A DNA stretch of 64,000 nt from NCBI RefSeq assembly GCF_013415125.1, contig NZ_JACCDE010000004.1, forward strand, positions 62,001-126,000, written 5' to 3'. Source of the DNA: Vreelandella glaciei. GTDB lineage: Bacteria > Pseudomonadota > Gammaproteobacteria > Pseudomonadales > Halomonadaceae. A program made the position numbers and the translations under genes. Positions 56,448 through 64,000 of the stretch are shown piece by piece. The notes below the pieces were generated by a model. The model saw nothing but the letters and a program-made list of their open reading frames with translations. It was not told the origin of the DNA and made no database searches. Position 1 is the stretch's first letter. Every line of letters starts with the position of its first letter.

Positions 56448-57719
56448 GTGACCCTTGATCCCCATTTGACCATCGAGAACTATCAAACTGCTTTAAAAGA
56501 GGGCAGTGCCGAGCCTTATGACTGGTGGCATTACTGCGCGGCCTGTATAGAAAAACGCGAGCCCGAGGTACAAGCCTGGGAGGCGCTGGCACCACGCTTG
56601 CCAGCGTTGCCTTCAGAGGTAGATGTTGGCAGCGTGCCACTATATGGAGTGCCGGTAGGTATTAAGGACATTATCGACACCACGGATATGCCCATTACCT
56701 GGGGCACTCGCGGTTATCTTAGCTCTCCTGGTGCACAACTAAATGCCGCGCTGGTCACGCTGTTGGAGGAAAACGGGGCATTGATCATGGGTAAAACGGT
56801 GTCCACGGAGTTCGCCTATTTTACGCCGGGCAAGACCCATAATCCCCATGACCCGACGCGCACCCCCGGAGGTTCTTCAAGCGGTTCGGCTGCGGCCGTG
56901 GCGGCTGGGATGGTGCCGCTGGCGTTTGGTACACAAACGGCGGGTAGCATGATTCGGCCAGCGAGTTATTGTGGCGTGTTTGGCTTTAAACCCACCTTTG
57001 GCACGCTTAGCTGTGACGGTGTTAAACCCTTTGCAGCCTCATTAGACACGTTAGGCTGGTTTGCCCGCCATATCGACGATGTCTGTACGACATTCTCGGC
57101 GCTGACCAAGGCGCCCCCCATCCCCGCGCTGGATAACCTCAAAGGCGTTCGCGTCGGTATACGTAGCTTGCCGGTGGATGAACCACTGGCACCGGATGTT
57201 AAGCAAGCCCTGGCAAATGCCCAAGAACGCTTTGAAAACGCGGGGGCTGAGATAGTGCCATTAAGCCTGGATGCGCGCTATGAAGCGCTAGTGGAGCACC
57301 AAAAAGTAGTCATGGCTTATGAGGCATCTCAAGCACTGGCGAGTGAATATCACCACTACGCTGCGCAGATGGGTATCAAGCTGGTTGAGCTAATCGAGGA
57401 GGGTAGGGCGACAAGCTTTGAACGCTATATTGAAGCCAAGCGCGCCACCAGTCAGATGCAGCAGACGCTCTCGCAGGTATTTAGCGAGCAGGTAGATATC
57501 ATCCTCGCCGCTAGTGCTCAAGGCGAAGCGCCGAAAGGCCTCGATGCAACTGGCGACCCGATTTACTGTCGGGCATGGACACTGTTGGGAGTGCCGTGCC
57601 TCAATTTACCGTCGAGCCAAGGTAGTGCCGGCATGCCGGTCGGTGTCCAGATAATCGCCGACCGCTGGCAGGATAAGAAGCTTTTACAGGTCGCACGTAC
57701 GTTGATGAAGATGAGCTAA
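56448..57719 (+). CDS. Amidase (amidase-signature family)
   Basis: This 423-residue hydrolase has the Ser-cisSer-Lys triad: Lys73 in VGIKDIID, the cis-Ser at about 143 in TPGGSSSGSAAA, and the nucleophile Ser167 in GTQTAGSMIRP. A GTG start at 56448 is used because AGGAG lies six bases before it. The gene closes the sigma-54-linked ABC operon, so it probably releases ammonia from the imported compound. The residue after the nucleophile block (SMIRPASYCG) differs slightly from the usual GSIRIP pattern, suggesting an unusual substrate. Confidence 0.92.
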   Translation: MTLDPHLTIENYQTALKEGSAEPYDWWHYCAACIEKREPEVQAWEALAPRLPALPSEVDVGSVPLYGVPVGIKDIIDTTDMPITWGTRGYLSSPGAQLNAALVTLLEENGALIMGKTVSTEFAYFTPGKTHNPHDPTRTPGGSSSGSAAAVAAGMVPLAFGTQTAGSMIRPASYCGVFGFKPTFGTLSCDGVKPFAASLDTLGWFARHIDDVCTTFSALTKAPPIPALDNLKGVRVGIRSLPVDEPLAPDVKQALANAQERFENAGAEIVPLSLDARYEALVEHQKVVMAYEASQALASEYHHYAAQMGIKLVELIEEGRATSFERYIEAKRATSQMQQTLSQVFSEQVDIILAASAQGEAPKGLDATGDPIYCRAWTLLGVPCLNLPSSQGSAGMPVGVQIIADRWQDKKLLQVARTLMKMS

Positions 57720-57746
57720 TCCTCACCCGCACAATCGAAACAACAA

Positions 57747-57766
57747 CGGCGCCCTAGGGCGCCGTC
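57747..57766 (+). terminator. Palindrome after the amidase gene
   Basis: A 9-bp perfect stem ACGGCGCCC/GGGCGCCGT with a two-base loop lies 28 bp after the amidase stop but has no U-tract. The IS remnant begins shortly after, so the terminator tail may have been altered by that insertion. Confidence 0.5.
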
Positions 57767-57856
57767 AAGACTGCTGAAAAAGCACTGGCTTTTACAAGCG
57801 CTTTACTTTTATTGGCACGAGCTAAAAGATCCTTCCCCCACCACTTTGAGCTTGAT

Positions 57857-58847
57857 ATGAACCGTCCCCGTTACACTGAAGAATTCAAATTCGAAGCCGT
57901 TAAACAGGGGGAATAGCGCGGCCATCGCATTGCAGCAGTCTCTGAGCGTTTAGGCGTGACAGGCCACAGCTTGTAACACTGGATCAAACGCTACAATAAG
58001 CCGGTAGAGCAGCAGCAAGAAGATGACGATCTCCAGCGGAAAATCGTCTTTTGAAGGCTGAGCTAGTACGCATATCAGAAGAGCGAGATATATTAAAAAA
58101 GGCTACCGTCGGAATGCCGCCCAGAACTTCGCCAGGGAATCCGACTGAGGTACGCGTTTATTCAAAAGCATGCGAGCCAATATCCGGAACGTCGCTTGTG
58201 TCAGATGATGGCTGTGCATCCCAGCGGTTACTACTCATGGTGTAAAAAGCGATTTCTAATCGAGCTCGGGAAGATAAGCGCCTGCAGGGATTGATCAAGC
58301 ATTCCTGGCTTGAGAGCGGTGGTGTATACAGGGCTATCGCAAGATCCATCAAGATTTGCGTGAGGCTGGTGAAACCTGTGACAAACACCGTGTGGCCCGT
58401 CTAATGAGTAGGGAAGGCCTACGTTCTCATACAGGCTATCAACGACGCCCTGGCTGCTATGGTGGTTTAAAACCGGCTGTTGTATCACCCAACCATTTAG
58501 ATCGTCAGTTTATAGTAACAGTGCCAAATGTTGCTTGCGTGACGGACATTACGTACCTCCGAACCTACGAAGGCTGGCTTTACTTAGCGGTAGTTATCGA
58601 TCTGTTTTCTCGTCAAGTGGTTGGCTGGTCGATGAAGTCTCGTATGACCACGGAGTTGGTGCTTGATACTTTGTTATCAGCAGTCTGGCGACGCAAACCA
58701 CAAGGATCTGTGATGGTACATTCGGATCAAGGAAGCCAATTCAGCAGCGGATATTGGCAAAGTTTTCTGAAAGCCAATCACTGGGTGGGCAGCATGAGTC
58801 GTTCAGCCAACAAAGTAGCCCTGGAATGCAAAATGCAAATTCAATAG
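57857..58847 (+). mobile_element. Decayed IS3-family insertion sequence (orfA and orfB remnants)
   Basis: orfA begins at 57857 (RYTEEFKFEAVKQ) but has at least two in-frame stops, after KQGE and before HWIKRYNKP, and a frameshift before LKAELVRISEERDILKKAT. orfB can be followed from YAFIQKHASQYPERRLCQMMAVHPSGYYSWCKKRF, is frameshifted again, and continues through YRKIHQDLREAGETCDKHRVARLM into the DDE domain. The two catalytic aspartates are at CVTDITYLRT and MVHSDQGSQF. The sequence diverges just after GSMSR, where the RGNCxDNAxxE block should be, so the catalytic glutamate is lost. Terminal inverted repeats were not identified. It lies between two amide-utilisation modules. Confidence 0.9.
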
Positions 58848-58906
58848 CTATAAATCTGAACGCCATTTACAGTGATTATTCGCGATGACTATTTGTTACA
58901 GTGAAA

Positions 58907-59797
58907 CTAATGCCAGCCAACAGGGTGCTGACTTCCCAGCATCCTGCCATAAAAATCGTCTCTACGGTCCCTGAGGGGTTGGTTGTATTCGTTCCAGTTT
59001 CGCTTTCGCCGGGCGTCAGCAAGGTTCAGATCGGCATATATTATTTCCTCTTTGTCCGGGCTGGCTGGGCCGCCAATTGGCCAACCCGTATAGCTGACAA
59101 TCAGGCTTTGGCCAATGAATGGTTGCCCGCGCTCGGTACCGACTCTATCCGCTGCAGCGATGAAAACAGAGTTGCTATGTGCTGATGCCATACACAGAAT
59201 GTTCGCCATGGCTTCCCGGTCTGGATCCTGGCCGGGAATCGGTACCCAGTTGGTAGGAATGCATATGATGTCTGCACCCTGGAGGGCCGCGATCCGAGAA
59301 CTTTCAGGGAACCAGAGGTCGTAGCAAATGCAGCTGGCGAGGCGTCCCAAGGGGGTATGCCAAACGGGGAAACCTAGATTGCCAGGTTCAAAAAATAGAT
59401 TCTCTTCATTCCAAAGATGCATCTTGCGGAAGGTGCCTACATGGCCATTTGGGCCGAAGCACACAGAGGCATTGTAAAGTCTGTCTCCATCTCGTTCTGC
59501 CATGCCTGCGATAATCCAGCAGTTATGCTCTTTACATAATTTCATCCAGGCGACTGACGCAGGGCCAGTACCGACTACTTCTGCGCATGAAAAGGCTTCC
59601 TCTCTCGATTTGAATACATACCCTGAATTGGCTAATTCAGGCAGTACAATAAGTCTGGCTCCCTGATTAACTACGGCCTCCTCAATAAGTGCGATACTTT
59701 TATTTATGTTGCCTGAGATATCCCCTACATGAGGCTCCATCTGTATGCAGGCAACTCTTACCAAGGATTCCTGTCTGTTATTTCGACCGTTGCTCAT
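58907..59797 (-). CDS. Carbon-nitrogen hydrolase (nitrilase superfamily)
   Basis: This 296-residue cytoplasmic amidohydrolase has the Glu-Lys-Cys triad as Glu54 (VLPELANSGY), Lys125 (FRKMHLWNEE) and Cys158 (CICYDLWFPE), in normal spacing. It fits the aliphatic-amidase, N-carbamoyl-amino-acid or omega-amidase branches rather than true nitrilases. It is 23 bp after the amidase on the same strand and the last gene of the minus-strand module. Its location beside the IS remnant marks one end of the operon. Confidence 0.92.
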   Translation of the reverse strand: MSNGRNNRQESLVRVACIQMEPHVGDISGNINKSIALIEEAVVNQGARLIVLPELANSGYVFKSREEAFSCAEVVGTGPASVAWMKLCKEHNCWIIAGMAERDGDRLYNASVCFGPNGHVGTFRKMHLWNEENLFFEPGNLGFPVWHTPLGRLASCICYDLWFPESSRIAALQGADIICIPTNWVPIPGQDPDREAMANILCMASAHSNSVFIAAADRVGTERGQPFIGQSLIVSYTGWPIGGPASPDKEEIIYADLNLADARRKRNWNEYNQPLRDRRDDFYGRMLGSQHPVGWH

Positions 59798-59820
59798 TTA
59801 TTTTTCCCGTTTGGCTAAAT

Positions 59821-61221
59821 TTAATTGAACCCAACTGGCTTATCTTCAGCATGTGGGTGCTCTGCCTCAAAAGCAGCGGCAAATGTAAGCACTTTTCGTT
59901 CGGACAGGGGAGGGCCTGCAATCTGTAGCCCTATTGGTAGACCCTTTCCGTCAAACCCCGAAGGCACACTAATTGCCGGCATGCCGGTTAGGTTGAAGGG
60001 GTAGGTAAAGCGCCATGAAGCGGCGAGGACACTTTCTAGGGAACCTTCAATATCTAATTCCCATTGGCCTGAGTTCCATGCGGTGATTGGGCTAGTTGGA
60101 GAGATTACCAAATCCACCGTATTGAAGATTCTTGCGAAATCCTTACATAGCTCAGAGCGTAGCTGTTCCGCATGTAGGTAATCCACAGCGGAAACCAGTC
60201 TACCCATTTCTACTAGATCTCGTACGTCACTTTGGAAGCCGCTTGTCAAGCCACTCTGTAACGCCTGTTCATGATAAGCTGAGGATGACGCTAATTCGAT
60301 GGCGAAAATTGCTCCCAAGCCATAGTCTAGATTAGGGACATCGAATTCCTGAATCTCCACCCCCTTGTGTTTTAGCCACTCTTGTACCGTGGCAAAGTTG
60401 TCTGCCACGTCAGCGGAGATGCGCTCCGAGAAATGATTGCGGATCACTCCTATGCGAAAGCCTTTTATTGTGGGGTTAGCTGACGGTTGATATCTGATCT
60501 CTGGAGCACTCAATGAGGCAGGGTCATCGGCATCACTTCCCACCAACGCTTCGAGAATCAGGGCTGCATCGGTTACCGTTCGGGTTAGAGGTCCGGCATG
60601 GTCTAATGACCAGCTATGCGGAACAATCCCCGTTCGACCAACTAATCCGAAGGTAGGCTTGAGCCCCACAGTGCCGCATAGAGTGGCAGGAATGCGCACT
60701 GAACCACCGGTGTCGCTGCCCATGGCCGCGCTACAGAGCCCAGCTGCTACGGCTGCGGCAGAGCCGCCACTGGAACCTCCGGGAACGCACTGAGTATTCC
60801 AAGGGTTTCGGGTTGGTGGAGTGATATTACCCCATGCGAACTCGTGCATCCGAGTCTTACCCAGGATGATGGCCCCAGCTTTGCGCAGCTTAGCCACCAC
60901 ATGGCTGTCTGTCTCAGGAAAAGATATCTCAGCGACGTCAGTGCCTGCCCGTGTGGGCATATTATGAGTCAGGTAGTTATCTTTGACTGAAATACAGGCG
61001 CCTGCCAAGGGGCCGAGCTTTTCCCCCCTGGCGAGCGCTTTGTCGATTGCCGCGGCTTCTTCCAGTGCGGAGTTGCTAAGAGTTACATGGGTTGCTAACT
61101 GACTGTCATAAGCTTCAAGACGCTCGGTGTAGGCAAGGACAAGATCACGTGCGGAGAGGTCGCCGCTGGCTATTGCCGCCACTTGTTGGTGCAACGGCCA
61201 GTAGCTAGGAGAGTTACTCAT
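59821..61221 (-). CDS. Amidase (GatA/AtzE-like)
   Basis: This 466-residue amidase-signature enzyme has its triad at Lys80 (SVKDNYLTH), cis-Ser about 150 (VPGGSSGGSAAA) and Ser174 (GSDTGGSVRIPA). It overlaps the end of a small GatC/AtzG-like gene by eight bases, an arrangement matching AtzE-AtzG (1-carboxybiuret hydrolase) and HpxW-HpxX-type pairs. The natural substrate is not determined, but a carbamoyl or amide compound imported by the upstream ABC system is likely. It has a full-length core and no frameshift. Confidence 0.9.
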   Translation of the reverse strand: MSNSPSYWPLHQQVAAIASGDLSARDLVLAYTERLEAYDSQLATHVTLSNSALEEAAAIDKALARGEKLGPLAGACISVKDNYLTHNMPTRAGTDVAEISFPETDSHVVAKLRKAGAIILGKTRMHEFAWGNITPPTRNPWNTQCVPGGSSGGSAAAVAAGLCSAAMGSDTGGSVRIPATLCGTVGLKPTFGLVGRTGIVPHSWSLDHAGPLTRTVTDAALILEALVGSDADDPASLSAPEIRYQPSANPTIKGFRIGVIRNHFSERISADVADNFATVQEWLKHKGVEIQEFDVPNLDYGLGAIFAIELASSSAYHEQALQSGLTSGFQSDVRDLVEMGRLVSAVDYLHAEQLRSELCKDFARIFNTVDLVISPTSPITAWNSGQWELDIEGSLESVLAASWRFTYPFNLTGMPAISVPSGFDGKGLPIGLQIAGPPLSERKVLTFAAAFEAEHPHAEDKPVGFN

Positions 61222-61402
61222 TGTTTTTATCCTCTGCGCTATAGGCGGCTAGTGGGCTAAAATGGACAGCTGGGTAGGTTGAATTGAGATTAAGCGTGCG
61301 CAGTTTTTCAATCTCGTTCAGGATTGGTCGGTAAGCGTTTATAACATGCTCTAAGCGCTCGTCGTCTAGTTGAATTCCGGCAAGAGTACGTACAGTGTCC
61401 AT
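61214..61402 (-). CDS. Small GatC/AtzG/HpxX-like amidase partner
   Basis: This 62-residue protein (start at 61402, GGAAG seven bases upstream) has the pattern LAGIQLDDERLEHVINAYRPILNEIEKLRTLNL, typical of the small subunits that stabilise GatA-type amidases. It is encoded directly ahead of, and overlapping, the amidase gene. A longer open frame from 61447 lacks a ribosome site. Its presence strengthens the idea that the amidase works as a two-subunit enzyme. Confidence 0.72.
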   Translation of the reverse strand: MDTVRTLAGIQLDDERLEHVINAYRPILNEIEKLRTLNLNSTYPAVHFSPLAAYSAEDKNNE

Positions 61403-61539
61403 AAGCAAGCTTCCATAGTGGCGTTTGAAAGTTGGGATCCGCATCATCTCGGCGAATAATTTTCGAACTATAAGTAATGCATCACTTGTATCAATTTATG
61501 TTTTCGCAAAGTCAGTTGTAGGAAAGAGAAAACATAAGT

Positions 61540-62214
61540 TCATCGGTTAATCTGATATATGTGATCAACCACCTTTTTAGTTGATTCAACACAGCAGTAA
61601 ATGCCTTCTAGTATCTCCACAGATGCTTGATGCAACGACTCGTGGAAAGCTGCACAGGCATCCGTAACCAGTACCACGTCATATCCACGGTCGGCTGCAT
61701 CTCTGACAGCAGTATCAACACACTGGTTGGTTAGTACACCAGTTATAATTAAGTTATCTATTTTGAGATTTCTTAATTTCTGGTCTATATTTGAACCATT
61801 AAAGACCCCTGAGCAGGTCTTCTTGAAAACCATTTCATCATGCATCGGTCTTAATTCTTCAATCACTTCACCCTCTTTAGAGTTGGGGCTAGCATGAAGG
61901 TTTGCTTTTTTATGTTCTTTGCTTCTGTCACGCCCGTCCTTTGTCATAGATTCAATGGTACAATAAATTACTTCCAGGCCATTTTCGCGACATGCTTTCA
62001 GTAAGAGTTGTATGTTTTTAATGGCTACCTTGAGGCGGTCTTCATAATATTTTGTGTCAATTCCATGCTGTTTTGCAATTTGGATAAGCCCATATTCAGG
62101 GTGAGCGTCTAAATACTGCATATCAACAATTAAAATTGCAGAGTTGTTGTTATGCAGTTGAGCCATCTTTAGGGGTGAAAGTATTTGTTTTAGTGGGTCG
62201 GCTACGAGGCTCAT
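61540..62214 (-). CDS. Isochorismatase-family cysteine hydrolase
   Basis: This 224-residue hydrolase has the triad Asp31 (LIVDMQ), Lys131/132 (VFKKTCSG) and Cys165 (GVLTNQCVDTAVRDA), with the conserved cis-peptide GVLTNQC. Members include nicotinamidase, biuret hydrolase, N-carbamoylsarcosine amidase and ureidoacrylate hydrolase, all cleaving C-N bonds. AAGGA lies about eight bases before the ATG. It is separated from the small GatC-like gene by 138 bp. The substrate is not readable, but cooperation with the amidase and nitrilase is likely. The first 20 residues (MSLVADPLKQILSPLK) precede the usual fold. Confidence 0.87.
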   Translation of the reverse strand: MSLVADPLKQILSPLKMAQLHNNNSAILIVDMQYLDAHPEYGLIQIAKQHGIDTKYYEDRLKVAIKNIQLLLKACRENGLEVIYCTIESMTKDGRDRSKEHKKANLHASPNSKEGEVIEELRPMHDEMVFKKTCSGVFNGSNIDQKLRNLKIDNLIITGVLTNQCVDTAVRDAADRGYDVVLVTDACAAFHESLHQASVEILEGIYCCVESTKKVVDHIYQINR

Positions 62215-62348
62215 GCGTCCAGTCCTTGATGTAAATAATGTTATTATTAAAGAGTAATATGCGCATATAAGTTTCGCTAAATTATATGCCGAGATTTCAG
62301 ATAGCTGCCTATGAAAACTTTAAGATGTTTAATTACTCTCGGTGAACA

Positions 62349-62561
62349 CTAGAACATCGCATTAGGTATTGATACCTTTCGCTCCGCCTTTTCTTGGCAG
62401 CCTAAAAGCTGAAGTAGACGAACAGGGATGTAGTCAATAGCGCCAATATCCCTAGCTTTTTGAATTACACGTAGGGGTAGTGGGTCTTCGTTAATTGATT
62501 CGTTACGGCCTAGGAGGCCGTCGTCCGGCAGGAGATGGGAAAAGATGCGTAGAGTATTCAT
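62349..62561 (-). CDS. Small unknown protein in the amide operon
   Basis: This 70-residue frame is preceded by AAAGGAG eight bases before the ATG, one of the strongest ribosome sites in the region, and lies between the ABC ATPase and the isochorismatase gene on the same strand. The sequence (RIFSHLLPDDGLLGRNESINEDPLPLRVIQKARDIGAIDYIPVRLLQLLG) has no recognised domain, signal peptide or membrane segment. It may be a small accessory subunit of one of the amidohydrolases or transporter. Confidence 0.6.
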   Translation of the reverse strand: MNTLRIFSHLLPDDGLLGRNESINEDPLPLRVIQKARDIGAIDYIPVRLLQLLGCQEKAERKVSIPNAMF

Positions 62562-62590
62562 TAACGAGTCTCCTTTCGATGTGGGGGTGA

Positions 62591-63325
62591 TCAGACGCGC
62601 ATCATCTCGGTCAGTGCTAGCTCGTTGTCAGCCCCATCATCTAGCTGCATTTCTTGCACGATGCGGCCAATCTCCAGTAACGCCACCGAATGAGCAACGC
62701 GAGTGACCAATCGTACATTCTGCTCCACTAAAAGAACGCTAGTATTTTCTTTCGCCGCCACCTGTCCGAGAACCTGCGTGATATTCTCCACCATAGTGGG
62801 TTGCAGCCCCTCGCTGATCTCGTCTACCAGCATCAGCTTGGGATCGCTCATGAGTGCCCGGGCCATCAGCAACATCTTTTGCTCGCCACCACTTAAGGTG
62901 CCTGCAAATTGCTTGCGTCGTTGGGGGATAATAGGGAAATAGGCAGCAACCTTTTCCATACCGCTTGGCAGCAAGCGATCACTCGGCAGGCCAAGGCGGA
63001 GATTTTCCTCTACGGTCAGATCCTGGAAAATGGCGGCTTCCTGAGGAATGTAGGCGATGCCACGCCTTGCGAGCACTTGAGGCTCTAAGCCGCCTATGGG
63101 CTGATCAGCATAATAGATTTCCCCATTTATGGGTTTAAGAAAGCCCATAATGGTCTTTAGCAAGGTGCTTTTGCCCATGCCATTCTTGCCTAGAATGCCG
63201 AAGACTTGGCCCTCGGTGATTTGAATGTTGATATTGTCGATGACAGTCGCATCATCGTAGCCGCTACTCAGTTGACGGCACTCCAGGACAGTAGCTTTAT
63301 CGGATTTCTTCGTATTTTCGCTCAT
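62591..63325 (-). CDS. Branched-chain/urea-type ABC transporter ATPase 2 (LivF/UrtE-like)
   Basis: This 244-residue ATPase has Walker A GILGKNGMGKST, the signature LSGGEQKMLLMARALM and Walker B LMLVDEISEGL, in LivF/UrtE style (short, with QEAAIFQDLTVEENL). It overlaps the preceding ATPase gene by four bases. Paired Liv-type ATPases drive uptake of amino acids, urea or short-chain amides. The upstream permease and binding-protein genes are outside the window. Confidence 0.92.
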   Translation of the reverse strand: MSENTKKSDKATVLECRQLSSGYDDATVIDNINIQITEGQVFGILGKNGMGKSTLLKTIMGFLKPINGEIYYADQPIGGLEPQVLARRGIAYIPQEAAIFQDLTVEENLRLGLPSDRLLPSGMEKVAAYFPIIPQRRKQFAGTLSGGEQKMLLMARALMSDPKLMLVDEISEGLQPTMVENITQVLGQVAAKENTSVLLVEQNVRLVTRVAHSVALLEIGRIVQEMQLDDGADNELALTEMMRV

Positions 63326-64000
63326 TCGACATGCCCCGAATAAATCTCTTGTACTAGGTCAGAGTTGACTACCTCCTGAACCTCGCCATCTAAGACCAGT
63401 TCCCCGCGGTGAAGCACTACTAGCCGCGAGCAGACCTGTTTGACGAAATCAAAATCGTGTTCAATTAGCACGATAGCGAGACCGAGTCTAGTCTGTAAAT
63501 CCGTAAGAATGTTGCCAATCATGAGGCGGTCTGCTTTTGTCAGTCCGGCCGTAGGCTCATCAAGCAGCAGTACGTTTGGCTCTAAAGAAAGTACCATCGT
63601 CAGCTCTAAGGCACGCTTCATGCCGTGAGGGAGGTTGTTTACTTTTCCGTCCAGCTGTGAAGTCAATCCAGTGCTCTCTAAAACCTCCATCGCAGCGGTG
63701 GGTAGCCCGATGCGGTCTGCCGTATCAGTTTTTGATGGCTGCCAATGTCGGTAGCGAGCAAGACGCAAACACTCGGACACGCTAAGACTTTCAAATAAGC
63801 TAGTATTTTGGAAGCTTCGCCCAAGCCCCAGTGTCGTAATGGCTGCGGGTGATTTTTGGCCAATATCCTTGCCGTTGACCTTGATGACTCCACTGCTGCG
63901 CTCCAGCCCATCGCTGATACAGCGCATTAGTGTTGTCTTACCTGCGCCATTGGGGCCTACAATACCCACAAGCTCTCCCGGCATTACGGCAATATCGATG
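63322..64000 (-). CDS. Branched-chain/urea-type ABC transporter ATPase 1 (LivG/UrtD-like), 5' end outside the window
   Basis: The frame is open to the window edge (IDIAVMPGELVGIVGPNGAGKTT at the end), so the start lies beyond base 64000. Walker A GPNGAGKTT and Walker B NVLLLDEPTAGL are present. The signature motif is unusual: NLPHGMKRALELTMVLSLEP in place of LSxGxQ, as also seen in UrtD/LivG relatives (LPYGQQR or LSHGQKQ). The closing VLHRGELVLDGEVQEV is typical. It overlaps the second ATPase gene by four bases. It would energise uptake of the substrate of the downstream hydrolases. Confidence 0.9.
   Translation of the reverse strand, partial: IDIAVMPGELVGIVGPNGAGKTTLMRCISDGLERSSGVIKVNGKDIGQKSPAAITTLGLGRSFQNTSLFESLSVSECLRLARYRHWQPSKTDTADRIGLPTAAMEVLESTGLTSQLDGKVNNLPHGMKRALELTMVLSLEPNVLLLDEPTAGLTKADRLMIGNILTDLQTRLGLAIVLIEHDFDFVKQVCSRLVVLHRGELVLDGEVQEVVNSDLVQEIYSGHVE

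Overview
The window looks like chromosomal DNA of a halophilic gammaproteobacterium of the Halomonadaceae (Halomonas or a close relative). That is inferred from moderately high GC, the polyol gene set, the gltA / sdhCDAB / sucAB-lpd-sucCD block and protein similarity recalled from memory; no search was run. No rRNA, CRISPR array or complete prophage was seen.

Layout. (1) 1-9706: polyol catabolism. A sorbitol/mannitol-type ABC importer (two permeases, ATPase), a HAD phosphatase, an SDR polyol dehydrogenase, a P-loop sugar kinase, a mannitol-2-dehydrogenase-type enzyme, xylulokinase, transaldolase and a fructosamine-kinase-like protein feed sugar alcohols into the pentose phosphate pathway. (2) 9708-13385: an FNT-family anion channel and cyanase under a sigma-54-type promoter, with three tandem palindromes upstream and a divergent PAS-containing sigma-54 activator. 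This is the most coherent candidate new system. (3) 13449-22231: a TolC / AcrA / AcrB-type tripartite efflux operon and a nearby TetR regulator that share a 16-bp operator-like motif. (4) 22369-25080: an M14 deacylase and catalase. (5) 25143-30571: dusA followed by an AT-rich island. Remnants of a phage-type S24 repressor and of umuC flank a DUF262 protein, a HEPN protein and a C5-cytosine methyltransferase, a likely defence cassette. (6) 30631-34895: TauE/SafE exporter, lipoprotein, XRE regulator, gltX, and tRNA-Ala(GGC) and tRNA-Glu(TTC). (7) 35567-49192: TCA-cycle block, with gltA divergent from sdhCDAB-sucAB-lpd-sucCD; SucB carries two lipoyl domains. (8) 49274-53280: glycosyltransferase and membrane protein pair, then an RHH regulator and PHB-type esterase behind a perfect palindrome. 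(9) 53427-64000: nitrogen-scavenging genes. A NitT/TauT-type ABC importer with an amidase lies behind a second sigma-54-type promoter. A decayed IS3-family element follows, then an opposite-strand operon with Liv/Urt-type ABC ATPases, an isochorismatase-family hydrolase, a GatC/AtzG-like small protein, a second amidase and a nitrilase-family amidohydrolase.

Taken together, the accessory regions suggest acquisition of polyols and of unusual nitrogen sources (cyanate, amides), two of the nitrogen modules apparently using sigma-54, with a defence cassette placed in a decayed mobile element next to dusA.
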